A DNA stretch of 64,000 nucleotides, taken from positions 1,860,001 to 1,924,000 of the forward strand of contig NZ_KQ758617.1 of the NCBI RefSeq assembly GCF_001457035.1, given 5' to 3'. Below the pieces are notes generated by a model. The model was not told the DNA's origin and did not search any database. It saw only the letters and a list, made by a program, of their open reading frames with translations. Shown one piece after another: positions 44,972-54,852 of the stretch. Both the position numbers and the translations under genes were made by a program. The stretch is from Fictibacillus enclensis (GTDB lineage Bacteria > Bacillota > Bacilli > Bacillales > Fictibacillaceae). How positions within the stretch are numbered: the first letter of the stretch is position 1; each line of letters opens with the position of its first letter.

Positions 44972-45081
44972 TCATTCCACCTTACCTATGTATGGAAAGA
45001 GTTTCTGCTCATTTCCATTTTCCACAAATTGATTTACTACAATAATAGTAACAGTAAATCACTGTTTCGGAAAGAAAAATG

Positions 45082-46359
45082 TCACACTCTGCTGCCGTCT
45101 TCTCGATCTGTATTGTTCTGTGAGTAGTTGGATACAATGTCTGATTTTGGAAGGTTCGAAAATCGAATGGACCGCACACAAAAGTAAATGACAAAATGCC
45201 CGGCTCCAAGGATTGGAAGCAATAGTGGAATGCTGTAGTCCCCATTAAAGAACTGAATCGTGATCAGCAGAATAACAATCGAAAGGATTCGTCCCGCATT
45301 TAAAAAAAGTTCTCTCACGACAATATACTCCACTCTCATCGGCCCTGCATTGTCACATCTCCCGATCACATCATAAGTCAGAGAAACATATGGCACGAGA
45401 AGAAGAGGATAGGCGATCGAGATCACAACACCATAAAACATTAAAAGAGGAAAGGTGACATTCATTAAAAACAAGAACGGCGAAAGAAACAGGATCAACC
45501 CTCCAACAAAGATGGATTTTTTCCTTCGTTCCTTGTTCATGTACCGGGATACAACAAAATAGCCGATAAAAGATACTGCCGATTGAACAAGGCCGAACGT
45601 GCCAAGCGCAAATTCACTGTCTGAAATAATATAAACCCAGATGACGATCAAAAAGATAAATGTGCCTTCTCGAATCCCTTGAAAAAAATGGGCATACAAG
45701 ATTCGCGCCCAGTTTCGATTGTATGCCCGGGATTTAAGGATTTGCCATATATGAAACTTCCCTTCGGCTTTTTGCCGCTTCAAGAAAAAGCTGATGACTA
45801 CAGCTGTAAAAAACAAAAACAACGAGACGGTAAAAATAATGCGATAGCCAGTAAACTTATCCAGCTGGGAAATTAAGAATCCCGAGGTTATAGGTCCAAC
45901 CATACCCGATAACGAATTGAATACACCAAGATAACCGTTAAAGGAATCACGCGTGTCCGGCTCAGTCACTTCAAACGTCAACACGTTAAAAGCCAGCCAG
46001 TAGAACCCTGAGCCCGCACCAAGAAGACCTCCAAGCAAGAGAAGACGCTCGCTTGCCTGTTCTCCCAGAAAAAGCACAAACAAATAAAACAGCGACAGGA
46101 TGGTAACACCAATTCGAAGTACAATAACCCTGTCAATTTTTTTGGTTAATCTCCCCGCAATAAAAAAAGCAACAGGCTGAATGCACACAATGGATAAATT
46201 ATATAGAGCAATGTCTCTCAATTCTCCCGACTGTTTCCACAAATAAATGTTAACGAATGTATTGGACAAAGCGGTGCTCAGCGCGAACAGTCCGCCAATC
46301 ACAAGCAATAAAAGCAATTCCTTCGTTCTGTCTGTATCTCCGAACAATTTAAATTTCAT
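45082..46359 (-). CDS. yqgE: MFS transporter (YqgE family)
   Basis: 425 residues with about twelve transmembrane helices. The loop IAGRLTKKIDRVIVLR between helices 2 and 3 corresponds to the MFS signature. Substrate unknown. Start at 46359 follows AAAGGGG. Conserved between sodA and pbpA. Confidence 0.85.
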   Translation of the reverse strand: MKFKLFGDTDRTKELLLLLVIGGLFALSTALSNTFVNIYLWKQSGELRDIALYNLSIVCIQPVAFFIAGRLTKKIDRVIVLRIGVTILSLFYLFVLFLGEQASERLLLLGGLLGAGSGFYWLAFNVLTFEVTEPDTRDSFNGYLGVFNSLSGMVGPITSGFLISQLDKFTGYRIIFTVSLFLFFTAVVISFFLKRQKAEGKFHIWQILKSRAYNRNWARILYAHFFQGIREGTFIFLIVIWVYIISDSEFALGTFGLVQSAVSFIGYFVVSRYMNKERRKKSIFVGGLILFLSPFLFLMNVTFPLLMFYGVVISIAYPLLLVPYVSLTYDVIGRCDNAGPMRVEYIVVRELFLNAGRILSIVILLITIQFFNGDYSIPLLLPILGAGHFVIYFCVRSIRFSNLPKSDIVSNYSQNNTDREDGSRV

Positions 46360-46451
46360 GATCTCGCCCCTTTGCAATTCACATGTAGTTTTCACCACTT
46401 ATAAGGGGCTATTCGCCAATCGGAAAATTGGTTTTTATTGTAATTCCAATA

Positions 46452-46489
46452 AAAACAAAAGCCGGCTCCCCTGAGGAAACCGGCTTTCA
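46452..46489 (-). terminator. Terminator of sodA
   Basis: Minus strand AAAGCCGG-loop-CCGGCTTTTGTTTTT. Confidence 0.85.
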
Positions 46490-46503
46490 CCTGAAATACT
46501 TGC

Positions 46504-47115
46504 TTATTTTGCTTCGTTGTAGCGTTTTTCAACTTCATCCCAGTTTACAACATTCCAGAATGCGTTGATATAGTCAGGACGCTTGTTTTGATACTTAAGG
46601 TAATAAGCGTGCTCCCAAACATCAAGTCCAAGAATTGGTGTTTTGCCTTCCATTACAGGGTTGTCCTGGTTGGGAGTGCTTGTTACTTCCAACTCACCGT
46701 TATTTACAACAAGCCATGCCCAGCCAGATCCGAAACGGCCTTTTGCAGCGTTCGCGAACTGCTCTTTGAAAGCATCAAGGCTTCCAAATTTGTTGTTGAT
46801 GGCATCAGCCACTTCACCAGTTGGCTCATTGGATCCGCCTGGTTTAAGGATTTCCCAGAACAAACTGTGGTTCGCATGCCCGCCGCCGTTATTGCGTACA
46901 GCCGTGCGAATGTTTTCTGGTAGAGAATCAAGGTTAGTCAGAATGTCAACCAAGTTTTTGCTTTCAAACTCGGATTGGCCTTCAAGAGCTGCGTTCAAGT
47001 TGTCAACATATGTCTTGTGATGACGGTCATGGTGGATATTCATCGTATCCTCATCAATGTGTGGTTCAAGTGCGTTTGCGGCGTAAGGTAAAGCAGGCAG
47101 TTCAAACTTTGCCAT
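46504..47115 (-). CDS. sodA: Superoxide dismutase (Mn)
   Basis: 203 residues. Metal ligands lie in [23 protein letters not shown] and [14 protein letters not shown]; the Gly-Gln pattern around GSGWAWLVV is that of Mn enzymes. Converts superoxide to peroxide in the cytoplasm. Start at 47115, with AAGGAGGAG 8-10 nt upstream. Confidence 0.97.
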   Translation of the reverse strand: MAKFELPALPYAANALEPHIDEDTMNIHHDRHHKTYVDNLNAALEGQSEFESKNLVDILTNLDSLPENIRTAVRNNGGGHANHSLFWEILKPGGSNEPTGEVADAINNKFGSLDAFKEQFANAAKGRFGSGWAWLVVNNGELEVTSTPNQDNPVMEGKTPILGLDVWEHAYYLKYQNKRPDYINAFWNVVNWDEVEKRYNEAK

Positions 47116-47231
47116 GATACATCTCCTCCTTGATATGTAGTTCATTTTTTATTTCATTTTGGGAAACCCCAAATTGAAAACTTAGTCAACAAGAATGTTT
47201 AATAAGTAGCACAACACATACATTATCAGAT

Positions 47232-47256
47232 TTACCCTTATCTTTCAACGATAAAC
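47232..47256 (-). promoter_or_regulatory. Candidate sigma-B promoter of sodA
   Basis: GTTTAT (47256-47251), 13 bp, GGGTAA (47237-47232) matches the sigma-B consensus GTTTAA/GGGTAT at 10 of 12 bases, about 117 bp upstream of sodA. Confidence 0.4.
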
Positions 47257-47462
47257 CCTTATTGGAAGAAGCTTATTTTTTACGAGGGAATAGAGCGCTA
47301 TGCCTTGTTTTCATAGAAATGGATTAAAAAGCGGTAAATTCCCTGCAAAATGCACAGTTTTGCAATTTTTTTGTTAATCTTAGACTGGAGAGTAACAGAC
47401 CTCTCCCTTTTGGAATGAATTTTTATCATAAATGTCCACACATTAGCGGGTGATATTTAATT

Positions 47463-47540
47463 ATTCTCAAAACTCCTGTGTTTATTCTCAAAATGAACCG
47501 ATTTATTCTCAAAAAAGCCCCTTTTACTCTCAAACCGTAT
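47463..47540. repeat. Four direct repeats with exact 21-bp period
   Basis: ATTCTCAAAA begins at 47464, 47485 and 47506, and a variant ACTCTCAAAC at 47527. Each unit is about 12 fixed bases (TTATTCTCAAAA) plus 9 variable ones. It lies in the 522-bp gap between sodA and the tRNA array; apart from promoter and terminator nothing else was seen in that gap. Confidence 0.8.
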
Positions 47541-47593
47541 ATGTTGACACTAATCGAGCATATTCGACGCATTTATTTTGAAATGTTGTAAAC

Positions 47594-47625
47594 AAAAAAC
47601 CTTTGCCAAAACGGCAAAGGTTACG
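47594..47625 (-). terminator. Terminator of the tRNA array
   Basis: Minus strand AACCTTTGCC-GTTTT-GGCAAAGGTTTTTTG. Confidence 0.9.
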
Positions 47626-47637
47626 TATGTATAGAAA

Positions 47638-47713
<76 letters not shown>

Positions 47714-47717
47714 ACTT

Positions 47718-47780
<63 letters not shown>

Positions 47781-47794
<14 letters not shown>

Positions 47795-47933
47795 ATGATA
47801 TTAAGGTTTTGGACGATGAGTCCGAGTTTGTTGTCTCTTCCTCTACACGCTGTTTCTTGAAGTGTATCCGTCGAGACAAGCCATCATTGGTGCTGATTCA
47901 CCGTCGTAGGCTTGCTCCACCCCGCGATGATAT
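47781..47933 (-). repeat. Partial tRNA-fMet duplication enclosing a ~110-bp insert
   Basis: The 21-mer TGCTCCACCCCGCGATGATAT at 47781-47801 (5' end of tRNA-fMet plus 7 upstream bases) is repeated exactly at 47913-47933. The DNA between carries no tRNA or convincing gene. Confidence 0.8.
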
Positions 47934-47965
47934 GTTACGAATGTTATTCCTCTTTACAAAGTAAA

Positions 47966-48058
47966 TGGAGGAGGTAGAGGGATTCGAACCCCCGCGAGCC
48001 GCTAAGCCCCTGTCGGTTTTCAAGACCGATCCCTTCAGCCAGACTTGGGTATACCTCC
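47966..48058 (-). tRNA. tRNA-Ser (TGA)
   Basis: 93 nt, class II with a long variable arm; acceptor GGAGGTA/TACCTCC; anticodon loop CTTGAAA. The discriminator base is T rather than the usual G, followed by CCA. Confidence 0.95.
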
Positions 48059-48071
48059 GTATGATTGTATG

Positions 48072-48148
48072 TGGTGGACCCTGTAGGACTCGAACCTACG
48101 ACCAATCGGTTATGAGCCGACCGCTCTGACCAACTGAGCTAAGGGTCC
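48072..48148 (-). tRNA. tRNA-Ile2 (CAT, lysidine-modified type)
   Basis: Anticodon CAT but body GGACCCTTAGCTCAGTTGG and stem CGGCT-CATAACCG match the minor isoleucine tRNA of Bacillus rather than tRNA-Met; TilS would convert C34 to lysidine. Confidence 0.85.
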
Positions 48149-48186
48149 ATGTGGTTTTATTTAGTATATCATATATGTAAGTATAA

Positions 48187-48263
48187 TGGGGCGACCGATG
48201 GGAATCGAACCCACGAATGCCGGAACCACAATCCGGTGCGTTAACCACTTCGCCACGATCGCC
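48187..48263 (-). tRNA. tRNA-His (GTG)
   Basis: Extra G at -1 opposite C73, acceptor GCGATCG/CGGTCGC, anticodon loop with GTG, encoded CCA. Confidence 0.96.
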
Positions 48264-48278
48264 ATCGCCTAAAAAATA

Positions 48279-48355
48279 TGGTAGCGGCGGAGGGGATCGA
48301 ACCCCCGACCTCACGGGTATGAACCGTACGCTCTAGCCAGCTGAGCTACACCGCC
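48279..48355 (-). tRNA. Elongator tRNA-Met (CAT)
   Basis: Body GGCGGTGTAGCTCAGCTGG with anticodon stem ACGGT-TCATACC matches the elongator methionine tRNA of Bacillus. Confidence 0.92.
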
Positions 48356-48360
48356 ATAGT

Positions 48361-48435
48361 TGGCTCCACAGGTAGGACTCGAACCTACGACCGATCGGTT
48401 AACAGCCGATAGCTCTACCACTGAGCTACTGTGGA
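48361..48435 (-). tRNA. tRNA-Asn (GTT)
   Basis: Acceptor TCCACAG/CTGTGGA, anticodon loop CTGTTAA, discriminator G, encoded CCA. First gene of the array. Confidence 0.97.
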
Positions 48436-48467
48436 ACAATTATGTTGTCCTCTAAGGGACAAGAATT

Positions 48468-48497
48468 ACTATATCATTTTTCCATTATGTAAGTCAA
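48468..48497 (-). promoter_or_regulatory. Promoter of the tRNA array
   Basis: TTGACT (48497-48492), 18 bp, TATAGT (48473-48468) on the minus strand, followed by a leader hairpin TTGTCC/GGACAA before tRNA-Asn. Confidence 0.8.
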
Positions 48498-48582
48498 CTC
48501 TTTTTTCAACAGCCTTGGTTGGCCGTTGTCGAGAAGACAGATATAAATATAGCATGTTCCCATCCGCTTAGCAAGCACTTTT

Positions 48583-49065
48583 TTATAAAACCACATACAA
48601 AAAGTATCCAATCATAATCAATTGAATGACGATCTTAACTACCGTCCCTCCCAAAAAGCCAAGGACCGAGCCTACACCGACTCGGAAGGCATCCATGGGA
48701 GATTTGCGTCCAATAACGAGTTCAGCCAGAAACGCCCCGATAAATGGACCGGCAATAATACCGGCCACCGGAATGACAAACGGACCGACAAGCAGGCCGA
48801 TGGTACTCCCCCATATTGCCGCTTTCGAACCTCCCCGCCTTTTGACTCCATATAAATTGCTGACATAATCCACAACAAACAAACTCGCCAGCAGAACGGA
48901 CTGCACAACGATAAAAAAGATCGTGTATGAGTGAAAGGAATAAAACAAGCCATACAAAACAAACCCCAGTACAAGAAACAGTGCGCCTGGCAAAATCGGA
49001 TAGATTAAGCCTGCAAAGGCAAACAGAAAAGACAAGATGATCAGCGTCCAATATAAATAATCCAA
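48583..49065 (-). CDS. yqgC: DUF456 membrane protein (YqgC family)
   Basis: 160 residues with four to five helices rich in glycine ([27 protein letters not shown]), typical of DUF456. Start is a TTG at 49065 with GGAGG 7 nt upstream. 29 nt downstream of the Na/Pi transporter gene. Function unknown. Confidence 0.87.
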   Translation of the reverse strand: MDYLYWTLIILSFLFAFAGLIYPILPGALFLVLGFVLYGLFYSFHSYTIFFIVVQSVLLASLFVVDYVSNLYGVKRRGGSKAAIWGSTIGLLVGPFVIPVAGIIAGPFIGAFLAELVIGRKSPMDAFRVGVGSVLGFLGGTVVKIVIQLIMIGYFLYVVL

Positions 49066-49094
49066 CGTTTTACCTCCAACTATCCTCGCATTTT

Positions 49095-50741
49095 TTATCG
49101 CTCAAGAACAGCTTCAGCAATATTGACGGAATGATCACCGATCCGTTCGAGATTGCTGATGAAATCAACATAGACAACACTTTCCTGGCCGGTGCTCAAA
49201 TTATTGTTGATATCCTGAATATGCTTCTTTCTCAACGTTCTTTCCATTTCATCAATATCATCTTCAATGGAGAGTACCTCTTCAGCCATGAACTTATTAT
49301 TGGTCTCCAGCGCCTTAATGGCCTTTTCCAGACACGACTGGGTAAGAATCATCATATTCTCAAAATCCCTGGAAGTGACCTCTGAAAGCTTAATATTGTT
49401 TCTAGCCATAAAACAGACCAGATCAATCATATTTTTCATATGGTCCCCCACTCGTTCGATATCCTTGCAGAGGTTGAGCAGCATCGTATGCTCAGTTGAT
49501 TCGTTTTTGGAAAGAGAATGAATCGATAATTTTACGAGAAATTTTGTGATTTGTCGGTCAAACCGGTTAATTTCCTCTTCATACTGCATGGCAGTGTCAG
49601 CATAACGGTTTTTTCGTGTTTGAAAAAAAAGCAACGCCAGTCTAAGGCCATCCCGGGAATAGGCCGCCATTTTCAGCAATTCCTGTCTCGCCTGATGCAA
49701 GGCAAATTCAGCTGAACTGTTAATCACTTTTTCATCCAGCTTCACCGTTTGGGTATCAACGGTCCATTCATCATCCCTGATCAAACGGGTAACAGCATAA
49801 ACCAACAATGAAATGAACGGAAACAAAATTATGACGCTTGCGACATTAAAAAAGCCGTGTGCAAATGCGATTTCCATCGCCGGCTGTAAATTCATCGTGC
49901 GTGCGAACCATTCAATAATGCTTTTGTAGGGGATAAAGAAAATGAAAAAAATGACGGTGCCGATTACATTAAAAAGCACATGAACGAGCGCCGCACGCTT
50001 GGCATTCTGAGAAGCTCCGATGGCTGCAATTACTGCGGTGATGGTTGTTCCAATGTTTTCACCAAACAATACAGCAAGGGCACCGTTCAGATGAATCCAA
50101 TCCATGGAAAACATTTGTTGAAGAATTCCTACAGTTGCACTGGAGGATTGCATAAACATAGTAGCTAGTGTCCCAATGGCTATCCCCAAAAAGGGCTGGT
50201 CATTAAGATGGTCATTTAAATTTTTAAAATCTAGGACTTGCAGCGGCTCAATTCCCGATGCCTTCAACTGTATTCCAAAGAACAGTGCGCCAAGTCCAAA
50301 AAGAATTCGTCCAATGGAAATATATTTATAGCTGCGAATAAAGAAAACAAAGAATCCACCCACTGCGAGCAAAGGCAAACCGAAGGCTGCAGCATCAAAG
50401 CCAATAATAAAAGTGGTAAAAGTTGTGCCTATATTAGCTCCCATAATGATTCCCACTGCCTGTCTCAATGTAAGCATGCGTGCATTAACAAGTCCGACAG
50501 TCATTACAGTGGTGGCGGAGCTGGACTGAATTAATATCGTAAAAAACAGACCAGTGAGAACCCCTGTATATGGATTTGTTGTTAAACTGTCAAGAATGTT
50601 TCGTAGCCGGTCTCCGGCAGAATTCTGAAGCCCTTCGCCCAAATATTTGATTCCAAAAAGAAAAAGGCCGAGTCCGCCCAAAAACTGAAACAGCATATCC
50701 TGAACACTCAATGTATTTGACAACCCCTTTTTACTAATCAT
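49095..50741 (-). CDS. Na+/phosphate cotransporter family protein with PhoU domain
   Basis: About 548 residues. Two inverted transporter repeats, each with a QSSSATT/QSSSATV motif, form the NptA-like membrane half (1-310). The C-terminal half is a PhoU-like helical domain with [12 protein letters not shown] and [12 protein letters not shown]. Sodium-driven phosphate or related anion transport is expected. The start is uncertain: the ATG at 50741 lies too close to AGAAGG and later TTG codons are possible. It gives the strain a Pi route separate from Pst. Confidence 0.88.
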   Translation of the reverse strand: MISKKGLSNTLSVQDMLFQFLGGLGLFLFGIKYLGEGLQNSAGDRLRNILDSLTTNPYTGVLTGLFFTILIQSSSATTVMTVGLVNARMLTLRQAVGIIMGANIGTTFTTFIIGFDAAAFGLPLLAVGGFFVFFIRSYKYISIGRILFGLGALFFGIQLKASGIEPLQVLDFKNLNDHLNDQPFLGIAIGTLATMFMQSSSATVGILQQMFSMDWIHLNGALAVLFGENIGTTITAVIAAIGASQNAKRAALVHVLFNVIGTVIFFIFFIPYKSIIEWFARTMNLQPAMEIAFAHGFFNVASVIILFPFISLLVYAVTRLIRDDEWTVDTQTVKLDEKVINSSAEFALHQARQELLKMAAYSRDGLRLALLFFQTRKNRYADTAMQYEEEINRFDRQITKFLVKLSIHSLSKNESTEHTMLLNLCKDIERVGDHMKNMIDLVCFMARNNIKLSEVTSRDFENMMILTQSCLEKAIKALETNNKFMAEEVLSIEDDIDEMERTLRKKHIQDINNNLSTGQESVVYVDFISNLERIGDHSVNIAEAVLER

Positions 50742-50878
50742 CCTTCTGATATTATCTAGTTTTATAAATGTTCTGTAAAGATGCTTCCGAAAACCTTAAC
50801 AAACCAATGGCTGCACATTGTTTGTTTTCTCATTATTCGCTAAAATTAATAGAGACCATTTAGGAAATGAGGAGTTAC

Positions 50879-51646
50879 ATGAGAATTGTCAATCATTTTA
50901 TTAAGAGTCTGTATTCCCCGCAGACTGTGGCGCGTCTACGCTTTCAAGGGGTTGGAAAAGCAATCGGATACATATTTTTTCTTATTTTTCTCACTTCCAT
51001 TCCCTTTGGAATTACATTTTCCATGGCCTTTAAATCAGGCACCGAGGAATTTGAGCAATCCATGAAGTCCGATATACCTGATTTCACGTTAAAGGATGGA
51101 AAGCTTTCTTCACAGCTCAAAAAGCCCGTCATTCAAACCGATGACAATCAAACCTTTATCTTTGATACCACGGGAGCCGTAAAGGAAAGCGACCTTAATA
51201 AGTACAATGATGTCATTGCCATGTTAAAGAACAAGGCGATCATTACATCGGGTGGTGAAACCCAAGCCTTTCCGTATCAGACGCTTGGCGATGTGACACT
51301 GACCAAACAGGATGTGAGTTCCTGGATCAATAAACTTTCGGATTTGCTTCCTATTTTGCTTCCATTGATTTTTTTGTTCATTTACCTCTTTACTGTAGCC
51401 ATGAAGTTTATTGGCGTAACTGTCCTCGCCGTCATCGGCCTTGTTTTGCAGAACATCAGCCGCCGAAGCCTTAATTACAGAAGATTGTGGGTCATGTCCG
51501 CCTATTCCGTTACCCTGCCTACGGTTTTCTTTGCGGTCATGAAGCTTTTACATACCGAGGTGCCCTTCTCTTTTATCATTTATTGGGCAGTGGCTTCCCT
51601 CTTCCTACATCTTTCCATTAAAGAAACACCTGATCCACAAGCATAA
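50879..51646 (+). CDS. yqgB: DUF1189 membrane protein (YqgB family)
   Basis: 255 residues. Helix near 25-50, an outer soluble domain with LKDGKLSSQLKKPVIQTDDNQTFIFDTTG, then four helices. Matches DUF1189. Start at 50879 after GAGGAG. In maltose operons of some firmicutes related proteins (MalA family) occur, but no role is known here. Confidence 0.83.
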   Translation: MRIVNHFIKSLYSPQTVARLRFQGVGKAIGYIFFLIFLTSIPFGITFSMAFKSGTEEFEQSMKSDIPDFTLKDGKLSSQLKKPVIQTDDNQTFIFDTTGAVKESDLNKYNDVIAMLKNKAIITSGGETQAFPYQTLGDVTLTKQDVSSWINKLSDLLPILLPLIFLFIYLFTVAMKFIGVTVLAVIGLVLQNISRRSLNYRRLWVMSAYSVTLPTVFFAVMKLLHTEVPFSFIIYWAVASLFLHLSIKETPDPQA

Positions 51647-51647
51647 A

Positions 51648-51680
51648 AAGAGGAGCCGGTTTCGGCTCCTTTTCGTATGG
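51648..51680. terminator. Terminator between yqgB and ypuA
   Basis: AGGAGCCG-GTTT-CGGCTCCT with T run downstream and A run upstream. Confidence 0.85.
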
Positions 51681-51684
51681 CCTT

Positions 51685-52560
51685 TTACTTTTGGAAAAGA
51701 CCTTTTATGCCATCTATGATGGAAATAATGAAATCAATGAATTTTTGAAGAAACGATTGTGTTTCTTCTTTATTGAGAAAACCATCAAGATTATCTCTGA
51801 CGTTATGCAGCTGGTCTTGAACGCTATCCCAGTTTATGTTCAAATCCTTCATTTTATTAAAAAGGGAAACCAGGCTGTTTAATTCATCATCTGTCAGTGT
51901 GATTCCCAGTCGTTCAGCTACGCGTTTGATCAAATCACGGAGTTCATCCTCGCTCTTTACCGGATGATCCGCAAGCTCCTGCTTGATTTCGGTAATCAGC
52001 TGAGTCGCTTCTTTTGTTCCAATACGGTCACCAAGCTCAGCGGTTTTAACCACTTCCTCATTGGCTACCTGCTTTTTTTCTTCGGGAATGTTTACATTTG
52101 CTTTTTGTTCATATGCTTTTAAAATTCCTGTAAGGGCGGCTGTACCCGATACCTCAAATGGGGCGGTCACATAAATGTCGGCGTCTTTAACACCCGCGGT
52201 AACAAGAGCATTCACAATCATGCTGTCTGTTACCCAATTGATGTTTTTAGCTTCAACATGAAGCCCTTTCCCCTTTTCTGCCAGGGTAACTTTTGAAGAT
52301 GAAATCGCCCGGGTGCCCAACTGGGCCTTTGAAACATATTTACCGAGATATTGATGTTCCTCCTCGTTCGTTACGGTAACAGTATCCACATCTGAGGATA
52401 CGCCCATTTCATTCAAAATTTTTGTTTTTTGATCCGGAGTCAAATCTTCCCCCAATGTAACGATGACATCTCCGGGAGCTGCGTCAGCAAATGCTTTTAA
52501 AGGAACCATAAAAACAAGTGCAAGCAGCATTGGAATTAACCATTTTACATTCCGATTCAT
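51685..52560 (-). CDS. ypuA: Secreted DUF1002 protein (YpuA family)
   Basis: 291 residues. Signal peptide (NRNVKWLIPMLLALVFMVPLKAFA) with an AFA/DA cleavage site, then DUF1002: VIVTLGEDLTPDQKTKIL, and repeated helical segments. The C-terminus IIDGIKGLFQK may be amphipathic. Family members are wall-stress proteins in Bacillus; role unknown. Start at 52560 follows GGAG by 7 nt. Confidence 0.85.
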   Translation of the reverse strand: MNRNVKWLIPMLLALVFMVPLKAFADAAPGDVIVTLGEDLTPDQKTKILNEMGVSSDVDTVTVTNEEEHQYLGKYVSKAQLGTRAISSSKVTLAEKGKGLHVEAKNINWVTDSMIVNALVTAGVKDADIYVTAPFEVSGTAALTGILKAYEQKANVNIPEEKKQVANEEVVKTAELGDRIGTKEATQLITEIKQELADHPVKSEDELRDLIKRVAERLGITLTDDELNSLVSLFNKMKDLNINWDSVQDQLHNVRDNLDGFLNKEETQSFLQKFIDFIISIIDGIKGLFQK

Positions 52561-52602
52561 GTTTATACTCCACCTCATAATTTGTTTTTCCCATCTGTAC
52601 CC

Positions 52603-52633
52603 ATGTATCTTTCTCTCTCTTTTTAAGATACAT
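52603..52633. promoter_or_regulatory. Inverted repeat upstream of ypuA
   Basis: ATGTATCTT (52603-52611) and AAGATACAT (52625-52633), perfect 9-bp arms with a 13-nt spacer, in the ypuA upstream region; a possible operator. Confidence 0.4.
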
Positions 52634-52756
52634 CTCCCATTTTACACCACACATCTTTCTCCCCGCAAACTTATCCTTGAAGCTTCAACAGCGATAAAAA
52701 AGGAATAAATTGATCGCTCGTACATATACATGTCCTAAATAAAGGAGGACAAGCTT

Positions 52757-53080
52757 ATGAAAAAGTTTATATACATTTGCCTCACCCTTGTTGTCGTTTA
52801 TACGATTGCCTATGATCTAAAGGTTGGTACCCTTCAGCCGTACAATCAAAAGGCTGCTCCTGTTGCCGCAATTAGTATCCAAAATAGCACACCTTATCAA
52901 AAGGTCAAAATTTCTTCCGGAGATACAGTACTGTCAGTGATTGAAAGACTGAATCCATCCTCCCTTTCCAAACCGATCCCCGACCTGGCAAAGGACTTTC
53001 AGCGTTTGAATCACGGAATACGTCCGGAAAGTATCCAAGTGGGCAAAAGCTATAATTTTCCGGTATATAAAAAGAATTAA
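52757..53080 (+). CDS. yqfZ: LysM-like membrane-anchored protein (YqfZ family)
   Basis: 107 residues: N-terminal signal anchor, linker, then a LysM-like domain VKISSGDTVLSVIERLN...IQVGKSYNFPVY. AAAGGAGG precedes the ATG. Upstream GAATAAA-N13-CATATACA is a weak sigma-E-like promoter, which would suit a sporulation role but is not firm. Conserved before ispG. Confidence 0.8.
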   Translation: MKKFIYICLTLVVVYTIAYDLKVGTLQPYNQKAAPVAAISIQNSTPYQKVKISSGDTVLSVIERLNPSSLSKPIPDLAKDFQRLNHGIRPESIQVGKSYNFPVYKKN

Positions 53081-53190
53081 AGGACTCGTTTCCTTGCCAA
53101 ACTAAAGACAACCTTGCTAAAATATACTATTGTACAGATGGAAAAAATCTGTTGTTATGAATAAATAGAGATTAAAGGAGCGGTTCACCT

Positions 53191-54291
53191 ATGAGTGAAA
53201 TTACGCATCGTTCAAAAACAAGACCTGTGAAAGTCGGCCCTTTAACCATTGGCGGAAACAATCAGGTTATTGTTCAAAGTATGACAACAACGAAGACTCA
53301 TGATGTGGAAGCAACTGTTGCTGAAATCAAACGCCTGGAAGAGGCAGGCTGCCAAATTGTGCGTGTCGCCTGTCCTGACATGCGTGCAGCAGAGGCTATT
53401 GCTGATATAAAGAAACAAATCTCCATCCCTCTTGTGGTTGATATCCATTTCGACTACAAACTGGCTCTAAAAGCCATTGAAGGCGGAGCAGATAAAATCA
53501 GAATCAATCCGGGAAACATTGGACGCCGGGAAAAAGTGGAGGCTGTCGTTAAAGCAGCAAAAGCCAAAGGCATTCCAATTCGAATAGGTGTAAACGCTGG
53601 TTCTCTTGAAAAAAAATATCTTGAAAAATACGGATATCCAACAGCGGAGGGAATGGTCGAAAGCGCCCTTGACCATATTAAAATCCTTGAGGATCTGGAC
53701 TTTCACGACATCATTGTTTCCATGAAAGCATCCGATATCAATCTTGCCATTGAAGCGTACGAAAAAGCTGCACAGGCCTTTGACTACCCGCTTCATCTCG
53801 GTATTACCGAATCCGGAACACTATTTGCCGGAACTGTAAAAAGTGCTGCCGGACTGGCCGTTATTTTAAACAAAGGCATCGGAAATACACTTCGTGTTTC
53901 GCTTAGTGCCGACCCGGTAGAAGAAGTAAAAGTAGCAAGAGAACTTCTCAAATCCTTTGGATTGCTTTCTGATGCTGCTACACTGATCTCCTGCCCGACA
54001 TGCGGAAGGATTGAAATTGATCTGATTTCTATTGCCAATGAAGTGGAAGAATACATTTCCAAAGTGCGTGCTCCAATTAAAGTAGCGGTGCTCGGATGTG
54101 CCGTAAACGGACCTGGCGAGGCCCGTGAAGCTGACATCGGAATTGCCGGTGCCAGAGGCGAAGGGCTGCTTTTCCGCCATGGCGAAATTGTACGCAAGAT
54201 CCCTGAAGATCAATTGCTTGATGAGCTTAAAAAAGAAATAGACAAGCTGGCTGAAGAATATCATTCCAAACAGCAAGCTGAACTTGTATAA
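53191..54291 (+). CDS. ispG: 4-hydroxy-3-methylbut-2-en-1-yl diphosphate synthase
   Basis: 366 residues. TIM-barrel N-terminal domain ([25 protein letters not shown]) and a C-terminal [4Fe-4S] domain with cysteines in SCPTCGR and [11 protein letters not shown]. Converts MEcPP to HMBPP, the penultimate MEP pathway step. Partner of ispH at 63 kb. Confidence 0.97.
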   Translation: MSEITHRSKTRPVKVGPLTIGGNNQVIVQSMTTTKTHDVEATVAEIKRLEEAGCQIVRVACPDMRAAEAIADIKKQISIPLVVDIHFDYKLALKAIEGGADKIRINPGNIGRREKVEAVVKAAKAKGIPIRIGVNAGSLEKKYLEKYGYPTAEGMVESALDHIKILEDLDFHDIIVSMKASDINLAIEAYEKAAQAFDYPLHLGITESGTLFAGTVKSAAGLAVILNKGIGNTLRVSLSADPVEEVKVARELLKSFGLLSDAATLISCPTCGRIEIDLISIANEVEEYISKVRAPIKVAVLGCAVNGPGEAREADIGIAGARGEGLLFRHGEIVRKIPEDQLLDELKKEIDKLAEEYHSKQQAELV

Positions 54292-54293
54292 AT

Positions 54294-54327
54294 GGAAAAC
54301 CCCTGCCATGCTGGCAGGGGTTTTTTA
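54294..54327. terminator. Terminator of ispG
   Basis: AAAACCCCTGCCA-TGC-TGGCAGGGGTTTTTT. Confidence 0.92.
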
Positions 54328-54346
54328 TGTGCTCCACAGATTGTTT

Positions 54347-54724
54347 CTAAAAGAAAGGTGCAAACAGCAAACTGATTACGATAGAAGCAATTCCAATTCC
54401 GATCGCCCAGTAACCGGAAGTGGCAGCTCCGCGCCTTACAGCAACAAATCCTCCGATAATACCGGCGGCGCCAAAAAGCACGGGAAGAATAAACAATGAC
54501 AGGACAGAGAGAATAACCGAAAACATGCCAATGACCCTTCCGGTTTGGCCTGCATCCTCCCTGGCTTCCTGTCCTTTTCGCCTTTCATGAATCTCTGAGT
54601 CGTCTCGCGGACGCTCGTATTCCGGCAGTGCTGTACCACTTGTGATGGGCACAACATCTGCAGCCATTTCCTCTCTGTAATCCGGATCACGGTTAACGGG
54701 TTCCGATGCATTATTTTCTGCCAT
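54347..54724 (-). CDS. yqfX: YqfX-like membrane protein (DUF4190 type)
   Basis: 125 residues: a 60-residue charged cytoplasmic head with many Glu/Arg, then two helices (FSVILSVLSLFILPVLFGAAGIIGGFVAV and SGYWAIGIGIASIVISLLF). Fits YqfX by order and layout. Function unknown. Confidence 0.75.
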   Translation of the reverse strand: MAENNASEPVNRDPDYREEMAADVVPITSGTALPEYERPRDDSEIHERRKGQEAREDAGQTGRVIGMFSVILSVLSLFILPVLFGAAGIIGGFVAVRRGAATSGYWAIGIGIASIVISLLFAPFF

Positions 54725-54814
54725 ACTAATCCCTCTCTTTCTGAATTGGAGCGTTTTTAGTATGTCTTGATCACGTTGAAATATAGTTGTTAATAATTAT
54801 GAAATTTAAAAGGT

Positions 54815-54850
54815 CCAAAATAAAAAGGAGCGCGCGTGCGCTCCTCTTTT
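54815..54850 (-). terminator. Terminator of the DUF1540 gene
   Basis: Minus strand GGAGCGC-ACGC-GCGCTCC-TTTTTATTTT. Confidence 0.85.
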
Positions 54851-54852
54851 TA

